DNA from: Sphingomonas corticis
Lineage (GTDB): Bacteria > Pseudomonadota > Alphaproteobacteria > Sphingomonadales > Sphingomonadaceae
Direction of reading: 5' to 3'
Assembly (NCBI RefSeq): GCF_012035195.1
Contig: NZ_JAAVJH010000003.1
Location: forward strand, 248,001-312,000
Length of the DNA: 64,000 nt
This document shows positions 35,369-45,963 of this stretch, piece after piece (the first letter of the stretch is position 1; every line of letters starts with the position of its first letter). The notes under the pieces are model-generated. The model saw only the letters and a program-made list of their open reading frames with translations. It made no database searches and was not told where the DNA came from. The position numbers and the translations under genes were made by a program.

Positions 35369-35784
35369 GCCGGCACGGCCCCGTTCACTGCTCCGTCCAC
35401 GGCCGCGTCGGTGCGGAGCGGGAGGGTCTTGCCGGTCTGCCGGTCCAGCCCGCGGGCCACCCAGCTGTCGAGCGCCAGCGCGCCGACGACGAAGGCGAGC
35501 GCGCCCCACGTCGCGCGGTTGCGCGGGCTGTTCGCCACCGCGGCGCCGGCGGCGGCGATATCCATCACGTCGCCCGCGGCACGGTTCCATACGTTGGTGG
35601 CGTGCGCGGGGGCCATCAGCAGATTGGCGCCGGCGAGCAACTCGCGCGCGCCGAAGGCACGGACCAGCCCCTCGTGCCCGTCGGCGTCCAGCACGCGGGT
35701 GAGGCGGCGCGGGGCGAGCAGCTCGACCGCGCCGAGCGCGATCGAGAAGATGCCGAGGCCTAAACTCAACTTCTTGTAATCCAT
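35365..35784 (-). CDS. Hypothetical four-helix membrane protein
   Basis: A 139-residue protein with three or four hydrophobic segments (LSLGLGIFSIALGAVELL; LLAGANLLM; VMDIAAAGAAVA; ALAFVVGALALDSWVA). It resembles the membrane portion found at the N-terminus of some cyclase/dehydrase (SRPBCC)-linked proteins in alphaproteobacteria, but no SRPBCC domain is present. Function unknown. It is coupled to the next gene through a 4-base overlap and lies 74 bases from the DUF3597 gene's stop. Confidence 0.65.
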   Translation of the reverse strand: MDYKKLSLGLGIFSIALGAVELLAPRRLTRVLDADGHEGLVRAFGARELLAGANLLMAPAHATNVWNRAAGDVMDIAAAGAAVANSPRNRATWGALAFVVGALALDSWVARGLDRQTGKTLPLRTDAAVDGAVNGAVPA

Positions 35785-35858
35785 GTCATTCTCCGCTGAC
35801 GGACGGGTCGGGTGGCGGGCAACGGGAGCGCGCGGGAGAGGTTCCCCGCGCGCGCCGC

Positions 35859-36326
35859 TCAATCCTTCAGCCCCGCCGGAACGGTGCCGCCGCTCTTCTC
35901 CAGCTCGCGCATCACCGCCTTGTGCAGCCAGATGTTCATCTCCGCCGAGCCGTCCTTGGCGCCGGTGTAGCCGAGCTCGGTCGCCAGTTCCTTGCGGTTG
36001 GCCAGGCTGGAATCGAGATCGAGCAGCTTCATCAGGTCGACGATGGAGGTGCGCCAGTTGAAGTCGGGATTGCCCTTTCGCTGGGCGATGCCGGTGAGGA
36101 CCTGCTCGACGTCCACGGCCGCGGCGGGGGCCGGGGCGGGAGCGGGGGCGGGGGACGGGGCGGCGGGAGCGTGCGGCGCCGGGGTGGGCGCCGGAGCGGC
36201 GCGGGGGGCGGCCTGGGTCGGCTGCGGCGTGGGAGCGGGGGCGGCGTCCTTCTTGCCGGAGAACTGGCCGCCGAGCGGGCCGTGATCGCCGAAGATCGCC
36301 TTCTTGATGCTGCCGAAGATGCTCAT
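35859..36326 (-). CDS. DUF3597 family protein (alternative internal start)
   Basis: A 155-residue reading of the same frame from the ATG at 36326, giving a normal full-length DUF3597 protein: MSIFGSIKKAIFGDH, a Pro/Ala-rich linker (about 30-72), then the conserved fold with DFNWRTSIVDLMKLLDLDSS, RKELATELGYTG and NIWLHKAVMRELEK. The fold is a small helical domain of unknown function. It shares its stop with the long fused frame above; the two are alternatives, and this shorter start is the one matched by family length and a GGAG about 12 bases upstream. Confidence 0.6.
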   Translation of the reverse strand: MSIFGSIKKAIFGDHGPLGGQFSGKKDAAPAPTPQPTQAAPRAAPAPTPAPHAPAAPSPAPAPAPAPAAAVDVEQVLTGIAQRKGNPDFNWRTSIVDLMKLLDLDSSLANRKELATELGYTGAKDGSAEMNIWLHKAVMRELEKSGGTVPAGLKD

Positions 36327-37433
36327 GTCGTTGTGTTCTCCACGATTTTCGCTGTCGTCGCGGGCGGGAGAACGCGTCGGCGCGGGAGGGTATCCGGCGC
36401 GCGCGGCGAAGAAGGCGTCGCGCGCCGCGGCGGCGCGGGCGAGGTCGGGCACGGGCGCGGGGCCCATCGCCGCGGCTTCCCGCGCCGTCAGCGCACGCTC
36501 GTAATCGGCGTCGCCGGGCTCGCCGAACTCGTGATCGTCGAAGCCGGCGGGCGGGGGAAAGCGCGTGCGCCAATCGCGCTCGTCCTCGTCCCACCACACC
36601 GGCGGATCGAGCGCGTCCCCGGCCGAATGTTGAGCGTGTTGAGGCGCCGGCGCGGATCCGACGGGGCCGGGCGGGGGCGCGAAGGCGACGATGCCGGCGG
36701 CCTCGGCACGGAGCCATTGCTCCGCGGTCCAGCGCGCGCGGGCGGCGGGATCGAGATCGGCCACCGCCGCGTCGGCGGCGCCGGTGCGGCAGAAGCGGTC
36801 GGCGGCGGCGAGCGCGTAGACCGGCGCGAGCGCGGCGGCGGCGTCGGGCGGCTCGGCCGAGGGATCGGCCAGCGTGCCGCAGCGCCGGGCGAGGAAGCGG
36901 CCGGCGCGCGCCGGCCCTTCCTCCGCATCGACGAGGCCGAGAAAGGCGTCGAACTCCTGCGCGACCAGCCGCGCCGCCTTCACGTCGGCGTCGGCGTCGG
37001 CCTCCACCTGGCGATCGAGCCGGGCGAGGAGGCTCATCGCCAGGCGATTGTCGTGGCGGTGGCGGGTGACGACGGCATCGCCGCGCACGACGGTGTCGAC
37101 CTGGCCCTGGAGCGCGCGGACGAGCAGCGTCTCCGCAATGGCGTCGCGCGCGACCAGCGTGGCGGCGCGCCAGCCGAGCGCGAAGGCCGCGCCCTTGGCC
37201 GTGCGGCGATAGGCATAGGCGGAGGCCGGGGAAAGCCCGACGCGGGCGCAGGCGCCCTCCACGCCATGCCCCTCGGCAATCGCCTCGAGAAAGGCGCGCT
37301 GCGCGGCGGTGGACCAGCCGTCCTGCCGGCGGGAGGGGAGGAGGGGGGAGTCGCCCTCGCCGCGGAAGGCGGGCGGCGTGGTGGCGCGGCGGGCGGGGGC
37401 GGTGATGCCCTCCATGGGTGTCATGACGGTCAT
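35859..37433 (-). CDS. Long fused frame: HTH-like sphingomonad protein joined to DUF3597
   Basis: One uninterrupted frame of 524 codons from the ATG at 37433. Residues 1-~365 form a protein type often seen alone in sphingomonads: an N-terminal helix-turn-helix-like part (TAAQRAFLEAIAEGHGVEGACARVGLS, split by a turn), then ALGWRAATLVARDAIAETLL, RHRHDNRLAMSLLARLDR and a variable acidic region. It then runs without a stop into MSIFGSIKKAIFG, the start of a DUF3597 protein (last 155 residues). A 30-base repeat (36625-36654) is translated within it as APQHAQHSAG. The true gene could be two separate cistrons with the first stop lost, or a real fusion. The boundary at 36326 has its own GGAG about 12 bases upstream. 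Confidence 0.5.
   Translation of the reverse strand: MTVMTPMEGITAPARRATTPPAFRGEGDSPLLPSRRQDGWSTAAQRAFLEAIAEGHGVEGACARVGLSPASAYAYRRTAKGAAFALGWRAATLVARDAIAETLLVRALQGQVDTVVRGDAVVTRHRHDNRLAMSLLARLDRQVEADADADVKAARLVAQEFDAFLGLVDAEEGPARAGRFLARRCGTLADPSAEPPDAAAALAPVYALAAADRFCRTGAADAAVADLDPAARARWTAEQWLRAEAAGIVAFAPPPGPVGSAPAPQHAQHSAGDALDPPVWWDEDERDWRTRFPPPAGFDDHEFGEPGDADYERALTAREAAAMGPAPVPDLARAAAARDAFFAARAGYPPAPTRSPARDDSENRGEHNDMSIFGSIKKAIFGDHGPLGGQFSGKKDAAPAPTPQPTQAAPRAAPAPTPAPHAPAAPSPAPAPAPAPAAAVDVEQVLTGIAQRKGNPDFNWRTSIVDLMKLLDLDSSLANRKELATELGYTGAKDGSAEMNIWLHKAVMRELEKSGGTVPAGLKD
36625..36654 (-). repeat. GTTGAG-type 30-base motif, copy 2 (inside a coding frame)
   Basis: Matches 28 of 30 bases of the copy at 11715-11744. 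On the minus strand it is read in the long fused frame as part of APAPQHAQHSAG, so the repeat has entered a coding sequence without breaking it, like the protein-invading palindromes known from other alphaproteobacteria. Confidence 0.7.
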
Positions 37434-37630
37434 GCGCGGGCGGCCTTGCTGGGGGGCGGGAGGCCGGGAGGGTGCGGGGTGTTGGCGGGTGTAGGACAGC
37501 GCGCCGCGCGAGGCGGTAGCGGAGCTACCGGCGAGGCTTCGAGCGGCGCGCCCGGCCAGCGGCGCTATAGCGCCGTCTGACGGCGCGGCTTTGCCGCGGC
37601 GGGGCCGGGGGCTTTGCCGCGGAGGGGCCA

Positions 37631-37658
37631 TTGACCTTCACCTTTTTGTAGTTACATA
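37631..37658 (+). promoter_or_regulatory. Predicted brnT promoter
   Basis: TTGACC (37631-37636), 16 bases, TACATA (37653-37658) just before the GTG at 37668. The AT-rich stretch GTAGTTACATATATGAT probably also carries the BrnA autoregulatory site. Prediction only. Confidence 0.5.
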
Positions 37659-37667
37659 TATGATCCG

Positions 37668-37940
37668 GTGGACATCAGCTTCGATCCCGCCAAGCGCGCC
37701 AAGACGCTCGCCGAGCGTGGGCTGGATTTCGCCGATGCGGGGCGGGTGTTCGCCGGACTGACGATGACGCGGTCGGACGATCGCTTCGATTATCCCGAAC
37801 CGCGATTTCAGACGTTCGGCCTGCTGGACGAACGATTGGTGATGGTGGTGTGGGCGGAGGTGGAGGAGCGCCGTCGCATCATCTCGATGAGGAAGTGCAA
37901 TGAGCGAGAACGTGATTGGTTCGCCCAGCAACTGGGTTGA
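37668..37940 (+). CDS. brnT: BrnT-family toxin
   Basis: A 90-residue toxin of the BrnT family, an mRNA-cleaving RelE-like fold. Family marks are ISFDPAKRAKTLAERGLDFADA near the start (split by turns), the central DDRFDYPEPRF and the late RRIISMRKCNERER. GTG start at 37668, 10 bases after the predicted -10. BrnA overlaps its end by 41 bases in another frame, as is usual for brnTA. Confidence 0.9.
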   Translation: MDISFDPAKRAKTLAERGLDFADAGRVFAGLTMTRSDDRFDYPEPRFQTFGLLDERLVMVVWAEVEERRRIISMRKCNERERDWFAQQLG

Positions 37941-38178
37941 TCCCGACGATGCGCCCGAGTGGACAGAGGCGATGTTCGCCGAGGCGGAGGTGCGCGTCGG
38001 CGATGAGGTGATCCGCCCCGGCAAGTGGCGGAGCGCCGGCCGCCCGCCGCTGGGTGCGGCGACCAAGCGCCAGGTGACGCTGCGGCTCGATCCCGACGTG
38101 ATCGCGAAGTTTCGCGAGGGCGGGCCGGGGTGGCAGGGACGGATGAACGAGGCGCTGCGGAAGGCGGTGGGGTTGTAG
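37900..38178 (+). CDS. brnA: BrnA-family antitoxin
   Basis: A 92-residue antitoxin. The C-terminal ribbon-helix-helix part is KRQVTLRLDPDVIAKFREGG (about 56-75) followed by WQGRMNEALRKAVG, the standard BrnA ending. The N-terminal half (WVDPDDAPEWTEAMFAEAEV) would bind BrnT. It is expected to neutralise BrnT and repress the operon promoter. ATG at 37900 inside brnT. A hairpin follows immediately. Confidence 0.9.
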   Translation: MSENVIGSPSNWVDPDDAPEWTEAMFAEAEVRVGDEVIRPGKWRSAGRPPLGAATKRQVTLRLDPDVIAKFREGGPGWQGRMNEALRKAVGL

Positions 38179-38179
38179 A

Positions 38180-38200
38180 TTGGCTTGGTGTCCAAGCCAA
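38180..38200. terminator. Hairpin directly after brnA
   Basis: TTGGCTTGG (38180-38188) and CCAAGCCAA (38192-38200) pair perfectly around TGT, one base after the brnA stop. Only a short CTTATT follows, so it may be a weak terminator. Confidence 0.5.
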
Positions 38201-38359
38201 CTTATTCCAAAGGCTCACTCAAGCTTGGGGCGGGACGCGTCCTGCCTAGAGTAGACGGCTCAATGAAAATCTGCGATAAGCACGCACGGCGACGGTCGAG
38301 TTTGGACCCCGATCCGTCGCCGCTCTTACCCCTTGTGGAAGGGGGCAGTGTGTCTCGTT

Positions 38360-38412
38360 CAACTCCCTACGGAGTTGTGTCAGATAACAAACGGATCATG
38401 TGCCACATGATC
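38360..38412. repeat. Two palindromes in the islet between brnA and the unknown gene
   Basis: CAACTCC-CTAC-GGAGTTG lies at 38360-38377, and a 19-base palindrome GATCATGTG-C-CACATGATC at 38394-38412. They are the only such sharp palindromes in this lower-GC stretch. They could be operator, recombination or replication-related sites; no gene product is assigned. The surrounding 38201-38470 shows no convincing gene. Confidence 0.55.
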
Positions 38413-38470
38413 TGTGTCCAACTCTCCGGGGGGCTGAGCCCGCCCTCGGTCGGGCGCCGTGGGGGCTTGT

Positions 38471-39025
38471 TTAGCCAAACATGCTTTCGCGTGTTTGGCT
38501 GTCGTTTGAGGAAGCGCCAACTTCCTCGACGTCTGGGGAGGCTTCGGCCTCCCCATTCTCGTTGAGACGGGATTTGAGCGCTACTTTCATGCCGTTACGC
38601 TCAATCGTACCGTCTTGCTTCATCTCTGATAGCCCTGGGGACACAGAACTCATTGGTATTTCGCTTCCACGACGGTGCGACGCGGCTTCCTGAATTTCGT
38701 TTGCGCTCAGCCAGACGCTCTCAGATTGTGAGAGCACCTCCCACATGAAAGCTTTGTTGGTTGATGCGCGGTACGGATTGCCAGTCTGCTCGCTGGGATC
38801 GAACTCACTAACCTCCGAGGTGTTAAGAAGGTCGAAGTCGCTTGGCGCAGACACTCCCCCCATGCGGCTAAGCACGCGCCCCGCCGCGAGGAGATCGCCA
38901 ATCTCTCCTTGGAGAGTATCAATCCGCTGCTGCGCATCAATGATGGCGCGTTTTGCCGCTTCCACCGCGGCTTGCGCCGCACGGATCCGATCTTCAACGA
39001 CTCGAACGGTAAGGACAGTCTCCAT
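38471..39025 (-). CDS. Unknown protein with coiled coil and possible winged helix
   Basis: A 184-residue protein I do not recognise. Residues about 8-50 form a coiled coil (EDRIRAAQAAVEAAKRAI; AQQRIDTLQGEIGDLLAAG). The middle is polar. Residues about 90-160 (WEVLSQSESVWLSANEIQEA, then SSVSPGLSEMKQDGTIER) look like a small winged-helix domain as found in restriction-linked or regulatory proteins. Base composition is clearly lower in GC than neighbours, and codons such as TTG, AGA and ATA are used more, suggesting recent transfer. ATG at 39025 (a longer start at 39103 exists). It neighbours BrnTA and the uvrA 3' end. Confidence 0.6.
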   Translation of the reverse strand: METVLTVRVVEDRIRAAQAAVEAAKRAIIDAQQRIDTLQGEIGDLLAAGRVLSRMGGVSAPSDFDLLNTSEVSEFDPSEQTGNPYRASTNKAFMWEVLSQSESVWLSANEIQEAASHRRGSEIPMSSVSPGLSEMKQDGTIERNGMKVALKSRLNENGEAEASPDVEEVGASSNDSQTRESMFG

Positions 39026-39144
39026 CTCCAAGCCTGTACGCCATAGGCTTGGGGATTGCAAGCTTGGGACTGTGGGTGGAACAAAAGCACAACAAGATTT
39101 CAAGGGCCGGGTAGATCTGAGTTAAATCAGTGACTTTGGTCTGG

Positions 39145-42048
<2,904 letters not shown>

Positions 42049-42194
42049 AGCGTTGATCTGTTCCAGATTTGTTCGGGTCGGGCAAGCGCCGCTTGCGCCC
42101 GCCATGTGGGGCGGTGGCGCGGGACGGGCAAGGTGCGCTTGTCCCACGGCGATGCTGTCTTATCTATGTGGCACACAAGGTGGCGAGGCGGACC

Positions 42195-42521
42195 ATGGGC
42201 GAGAAGAAGAAGAAGCGCATTCCCAAGACGGTGGCGGGGGTGAAGGTGCCCAAGGAACTGCGCAAGGCGGGCGAGAAACTGCTGGACCAGGCGCAGCGGC
42301 CGGAGACGCAGGCGAAGATCGCGGGCGTGCTGACGATGGCGGCGGGCGCGGTGGCCGCCGCGGCGGCGAAGAAGCGGGCGGAGCAGGCGGCGCCGCGGCC
42401 GCAGGAGCCGCGGGCGGAAGCGCACGCCGGGCGAACGGGCACCGACCCGCAGGCGGTGGCCGACGCGATCGGGCAAGCGGCGGAACAGGTGCTGTCGAAG
42501 CTGTTCGGGCGGCGGGTCTGA
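42195..42521 (+). CDS. Hypothetical basic Ala-rich protein
   Basis: A 108-residue protein starting MGEKKKKRIPKTVAGVKVPKELRK, so strongly basic, then an Ala-rich amphipathic stretch (about 42-62) and a tail with ADAIGQAAEQVLSKLFGRRV. No signal peptide. This layout of a lysine-rich start and a short helix is seen in small sphingomonad proteins of unknown role; a DNA- or membrane-associated function is possible. ATG at 42195; divergent from uvrA. Confidence 0.6.
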   Translation: MGEKKKKRIPKTVAGVKVPKELRKAGEKLLDQAQRPETQAKIAGVLTMAAGAVAAAAAKKRAEQAAPRPQEPRAEAHAGRTGTDPQAVADAIGQAAEQVLSKLFGRRV

Positions 42522-42603
42522 GCCGACCATGCGCGCGGGAGACGCCACGCGTGGCATTGTGGCTTTCAAGTGTGACGCATCTATAATACACCCGTTGTGA
42601 CGG

Positions 42604-42630
42604 TTGACGTGAAACAATTACAGTTGTAAT
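42604..42630 (+). promoter_or_regulatory. Predicted promoter with palindrome before the TonB-dependent receptor
   Basis: TTGACG (42604-42609) and TGTAAT (42625-42630) lie 15 bases apart, and the perfect palindrome ATTACA-GT-TGTAAT (42617-42630) covers the -10. The receptor gene starts at 42656. A repressor binding this palindrome could control receptor expression; its identity is unknown. Confidence 0.5.
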
Positions 42631-42655
42631 CGTCAGTCGAATCAGGGGATTGCCG

Positions 42656-44770
42656 ATGTCTGTTCGCGTGGAGCGCCGTTCGCGGCGGGGGGCGGCGTGC
42701 GCCGTGTTGCTGGTCGCGATGCCCGCGCCGGCGGCTGCGCAGACCGCGGGCGCGCCGGTCAGCAATCCGGCGCCGGAAGGGCCGCAACCCGCCGGGCAGC
42801 CTGATCGCGTGACCGGGCGGCGCAGCTACGACGCGGCGTGGTTCGCGCCCTTCGCCCCCGCCACCGCGCTGCAGATGGTGCAGCGCGTGCCCGGCTTCAC
42901 GATCGAGCGGATCGACGAGGGCGTGCGCGGCTTCGCGCAGGCGGCGGGCAACGTCGTCGTCAACGGGCAGCGCCCGGCGGCGAAGAGCGACGACGTGGAG
43001 ACCATCCTCTCCCGCATTCCCGCCAGCCGCGTGCTGCGGATCGAGATCGGCACCGGCGAGCAGTTCGGCGCGGAGTTCGCCGCCAAGCCGCAGGTGCTGA
43101 ACGTGGTGACGACGCAGGCGGGCGGCATGGCCTCCACGCTGGAAGGCGCGTACCGCCGCAGCTTCAACGGCGAGATCCTGCCGCAGGGGCGCGCCTCCAC
43201 CCTGGTGAAGCGCGGGCGATCCACCTTCAACCTGGCGCTGAACGTGGACAACGAGACCAGCGACGAGGAAGGGTTCGATCGGGTCACCGCGCTGCCCACC
43301 GGGGTGGAGACCGAGTTCCGCCGCAAGCACAACAATATCCGCGATCCGCTGGCGACGCTGTCCGGATCGTGGGCGTTCGACGACGGCGCGAACCGCACCG
43401 CGCACCTGAACGGCCGCCTGGCCCGCGGGCGCTATGCGCTGACGCAGGAGAACGACGTGACGCGGCCGGGAGGGTTCGCGCGCGAAGATGCGCTGACGCA
43501 GCGTCGCACGCTGACGGAGTTCGAGATCGGCGGCGACGTGACCCGGCCGTTCGCGGGGGGCGGGCTGAAGGCGATCGCGCTGGTGACGCGTCGCGACCGC
43601 GACGGGCAGGACCGCTCGCTGTTCGACCTGGCCGCGCCGACCGGGTTCGACCAATCCTATACCGAGCGGCTGGAGGAGACGCTGGGACGCGTCGTCTACA
43701 ATCGCGCCGACCTGTCGGGGTTCAACGTGGAGGCGGGGGCGGAGGGCGTCGTCAACCGGCTGGTCAGCCGCAACGACCTGTTCTCGCTGGCGGCGGGCGG
43801 CGGGCGGACGCGGATCGACCTGCCGGTGGACGACGCGACGGTGAAGGAACTGCGCGGCGAGGCGTTCGTCAACGTCGGCCGCGCGCTGTCGCCCCAGCTG
43901 CGGCTGGACGGCGGGCTGACCTTCGAGGCCTCGCGGCTGACGGTGACGGGCGACGTCGATGCGGCGCGTACCCTGTCGTTCCTGAAACCGCGCGTGGTGC
44001 TGGACTGGCGGCCGAGCGCGAAATGGCACGCGCAGCTGGTGGTGCAGCGCACCGTTGCGCAATTGCAGTTCAGCGACTTCATTTCCACTGCGGAGCTGGG
44101 GACCGAGCGGGTGAACGGCGGCAACGCCGCGCTGGTGCCGCAGCGCAGCTGGGAGACGCTGGCGACGCTGGAGCATCCGATCCTGGGCGACGGCGTGGTC
44201 CGCGTGGAGGCAGGGTTCAACCGGGTCGAGAAGGTGCAGGACCGCGTACCGACGCCCGAGGGGTTCGACGCGCCGGGCAACCTGGGCGACGGTAGGGTCT
44301 ACATCCTGCGCACCCGCGTCGAGGCGCCGCTGAAGCAGGTGGGGATCAGGGGCGGGCGGCTGACGCTGTACGGCTCGCTGGTGCCGACCAGCGTGCGCGA
44401 CCCCTATACCGGGCGGCTGCGGCCGTTCAGCGGCAATTCGCTGTTCTACGGCGAGGCGAGCTTCCGCCAGGACCTGGGCAAGTTCGCCTGGGGCTTCGGC
44501 GTGGAGCAGGGGACGCACAGCATCAGCTATCGCCGCGAGGAGGAGGACGAGCGCTGGAGCGACCTGTACGCCACCGCCTTCGCCGAGTGGCGGCCGGACG
44601 CGCGCACGACGCTGCGCCTCGAGCTGGACAATGCGCTGGATTCGCAAGCGTACGCGGATCGCCGCTTCTTCACGCCCGACCGCCGCACGCCCGCGCCCGA
44701 CGAGCGCGAGGAGCGCGTGCGCAACCGCCACGTCCTGCCGGTGGTGAGTTTCCGGCGGACGTTCGGCTAG
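42656..44770 (+). CDS. TonB-dependent receptor
   Basis: A 704-residue outer-membrane receptor. The signal peptide ends around AAAQ (residue 29). A plug domain follows (about 55-155) with QMVQRVPGFTIERI and VVVNGQRP, NPV-like plug marks. The rest is beta-barrel sequence rich in alternating aromatic/polar strands and ends SFRRTFG. It lacks the N-terminal secretin-like STN signalling domain. The ligand is unknown. Sphingomonads have many such receptors for siderophores, vitamins or plant glycans. No TonB or transport genes are adjacent. ATG at 42656. Confidence 0.85.
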   Translation: MSVRVERRSRRGAACAVLLVAMPAPAAAQTAGAPVSNPAPEGPQPAGQPDRVTGRRSYDAAWFAPFAPATALQMVQRVPGFTIERIDEGVRGFAQAAGNVVVNGQRPAAKSDDVETILSRIPASRVLRIEIGTGEQFGAEFAAKPQVLNVVTTQAGGMASTLEGAYRRSFNGEILPQGRASTLVKRGRSTFNLALNVDNETSDEEGFDRVTALPTGVETEFRRKHNNIRDPLATLSGSWAFDDGANRTAHLNGRLARGRYALTQENDVTRPGGFAREDALTQRRTLTEFEIGGDVTRPFAGGGLKAIALVTRRDRDGQDRSLFDLAAPTGFDQSYTERLEETLGRVVYNRADLSGFNVEAGAEGVVNRLVSRNDLFSLAAGGGRTRIDLPVDDATVKELRGEAFVNVGRALSPQLRLDGGLTFEASRLTVTGDVDAARTLSFLKPRVVLDWRPSAKWHAQLVVQRTVAQLQFSDFISTAELGTERVNGGNAALVPQRSWETLATLEHPILGDGVVRVEAGFNRVEKVQDRVPTPEGFDAPGNLGDGRVYILRTRVEAPLKQVGIRGGRLTLYGSLVPTSVRDPYTGRLRPFSGNSLFYGEASFRQDLGKFAWGFGVEQGTHSISYRREEEDERWSDLYATAFAEWRPDARTTLRLELDNALDSQAYADRRFFTPDRRTPAPDEREERVRNRHVLPVVSFRRTFG

Positions 44771-44776
44771 GAATTC

Positions 44777-44912
44777 ATCCTCCCCGGCACGGGGCGGGGG
44801 GACCAGCCGCAGGCTGGTGGAGGGGGTGGGCGGCAGGCGGTGCGCTTCGTGGCGCTCCCCCTCCACCACGAAGCTTCGCGTCGCGGTCCCCCCTCCGCGT
44901 GCCGGGGAGGAT
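44777..44912. repeat. 136-base element with perfect 14-base terminal inverted repeats
   Basis: ATCCTCCCCGGCAC (44777-44790) and GTGCCGGGGAGGAT (44899-44912) are exact inverted copies. Inside are further pairing segments rich in CCCCCTCC and GGAGGGGG. It lies 6 bases after the receptor stop. It looks like a MITE-sized or REP-like element and would also form a large transcript hairpin. Confidence 0.75.
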
Positions 44913-44968
44913 AGCCTTGCCACTGCTGCCATAAGTCATGTTATGCTCGGCTGCGAGGGAGAGCAGGC

Positions 44969-45862
44969 ATGAACTACGAGCAGATCGACTATTCCGTCGC
45001 GGACGGCATCGCCACCATCACGCTGAACCGGCCCGAGAAGCTGAACGCCTTCACCGGCGTCATGATGGCGGAGATGATCGACGCGTTCGACCGGATCGAC
45101 GCCGACGACGCGGTGCGCTGCGTGATCGTGACGGGGGCGGGGCGGGCGTTCTGCGCCGGGGCGGACCTGTCCGCGGGAGCGAAGACCTTCGACTACGACC
45201 AGCGCACCGACCGGCCCGAGAAGGGCGGCGGCGCGAAGACGCTGACCTATGACATGGAGGAGGCGCGCGACGGGGGCGGGCGGCTGACGCTGCGCATCTT
45301 CCGGTGCCTGAAGCCGGTGATCGCGGCGGTGAACGGCGCGGCGGTGGGCGTGGGATCGACGATGCAGCTGCCGATGGACATCCGCCTGGCCAGCGAGAGC
45401 GCGCGCTTCGGCTTCGTCTTCGCGCGCCGCGGGATCGTGCCGGAGGCGGCGTCGAGCTACTTCCTGCCGCGGGTCGTCGGCATCAGCCAGGCGCTGGAAT
45501 GGTGCTATTCGGGGCGGGTGTTCGATGCGCAGGAGGCGCTGAAGGGCGGGCTGGTGAAGGAAGTGGTGTCCGCCGACCGACTGCTGGCGCGCGCCAACGA
45601 ACTGGCGCGCGAGATCGCGGACAACACCGCGCCGGTCTCCGTCGCGTTGACGCGGGCGATGCTGTGGCGTGGCCTCGGCTATTCCAGCCCGATGGACGCG
45701 CACAAGGTGGACAGCCGCGCGATCCTGTCGCGCGGGCGATCGGGCGACGCGAAGGAGGGCGTGACCTCGTTCCTGGAGAAGCGCCAGCCGGTGTATCCCG
45801 ACCGGGTGAGCGGCGACATGCCCGACTTCTTCCCGTGGTGGGAGGAGGAGCGGTACGCGTAG
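44969..45862 (+). CDS. Enoyl-CoA hydratase/isomerase-family protein
   Basis: A 297-residue crotonase-fold protein. TLNRPEKLNAF near the start, the oxyanion-hole stretch GAGRAFCAGADLSAG (about 58-72) and PVIAAVNGAAVGVGSTMQLPMDIRLA with the second oxyanion loop are all visible. The catalytic pair of true enoyl-CoA hydratase (two Glu) is not fully conserved: FVFARRGIVPEAASSYFLPR retains one Glu-like position. The family acts on acyl-CoA thioesters; this could be a hydratase, isomerase or dehalogenase-like member. ATG at 44969. Confidence 0.85.
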   Translation: MNYEQIDYSVADGIATITLNRPEKLNAFTGVMMAEMIDAFDRIDADDAVRCVIVTGAGRAFCAGADLSAGAKTFDYDQRTDRPEKGGGAKTLTYDMEEARDGGGRLTLRIFRCLKPVIAAVNGAAVGVGSTMQLPMDIRLASESARFGFVFARRGIVPEAASSYFLPRVVGISQALEWCYSGRVFDAQEALKGGLVKEVVSADRLLARANELAREIADNTAPVSVALTRAMLWRGLGYSSPMDAHKVDSRAILSRGRSGDAKEGVTSFLEKRQPVYPDRVSGDMPDFFPWWEEERYA

Positions 45863-45865
45863 CAT

Positions 45866-45960
45866 CGTCATGCCGGGCTCGTCCGGCGTCCAGGGCGGAC
45901 AGGCGTCGGCGCTCGGGGCCGGGCCTGCGGAACACGGCCGGGGTGACGGACGGTTGTAGG
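45866..45960. repeat. Degenerate family C palindrome before rpiA
   Basis: Begins GTCATGCCGGGCTCGTCCGGC and ends in a GGCCGGGGTGACGGA, giving loosely complementary arms similar to family C elsewhere. No gene. Confidence 0.5.
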
Positions 45961-45963
45961 CGG

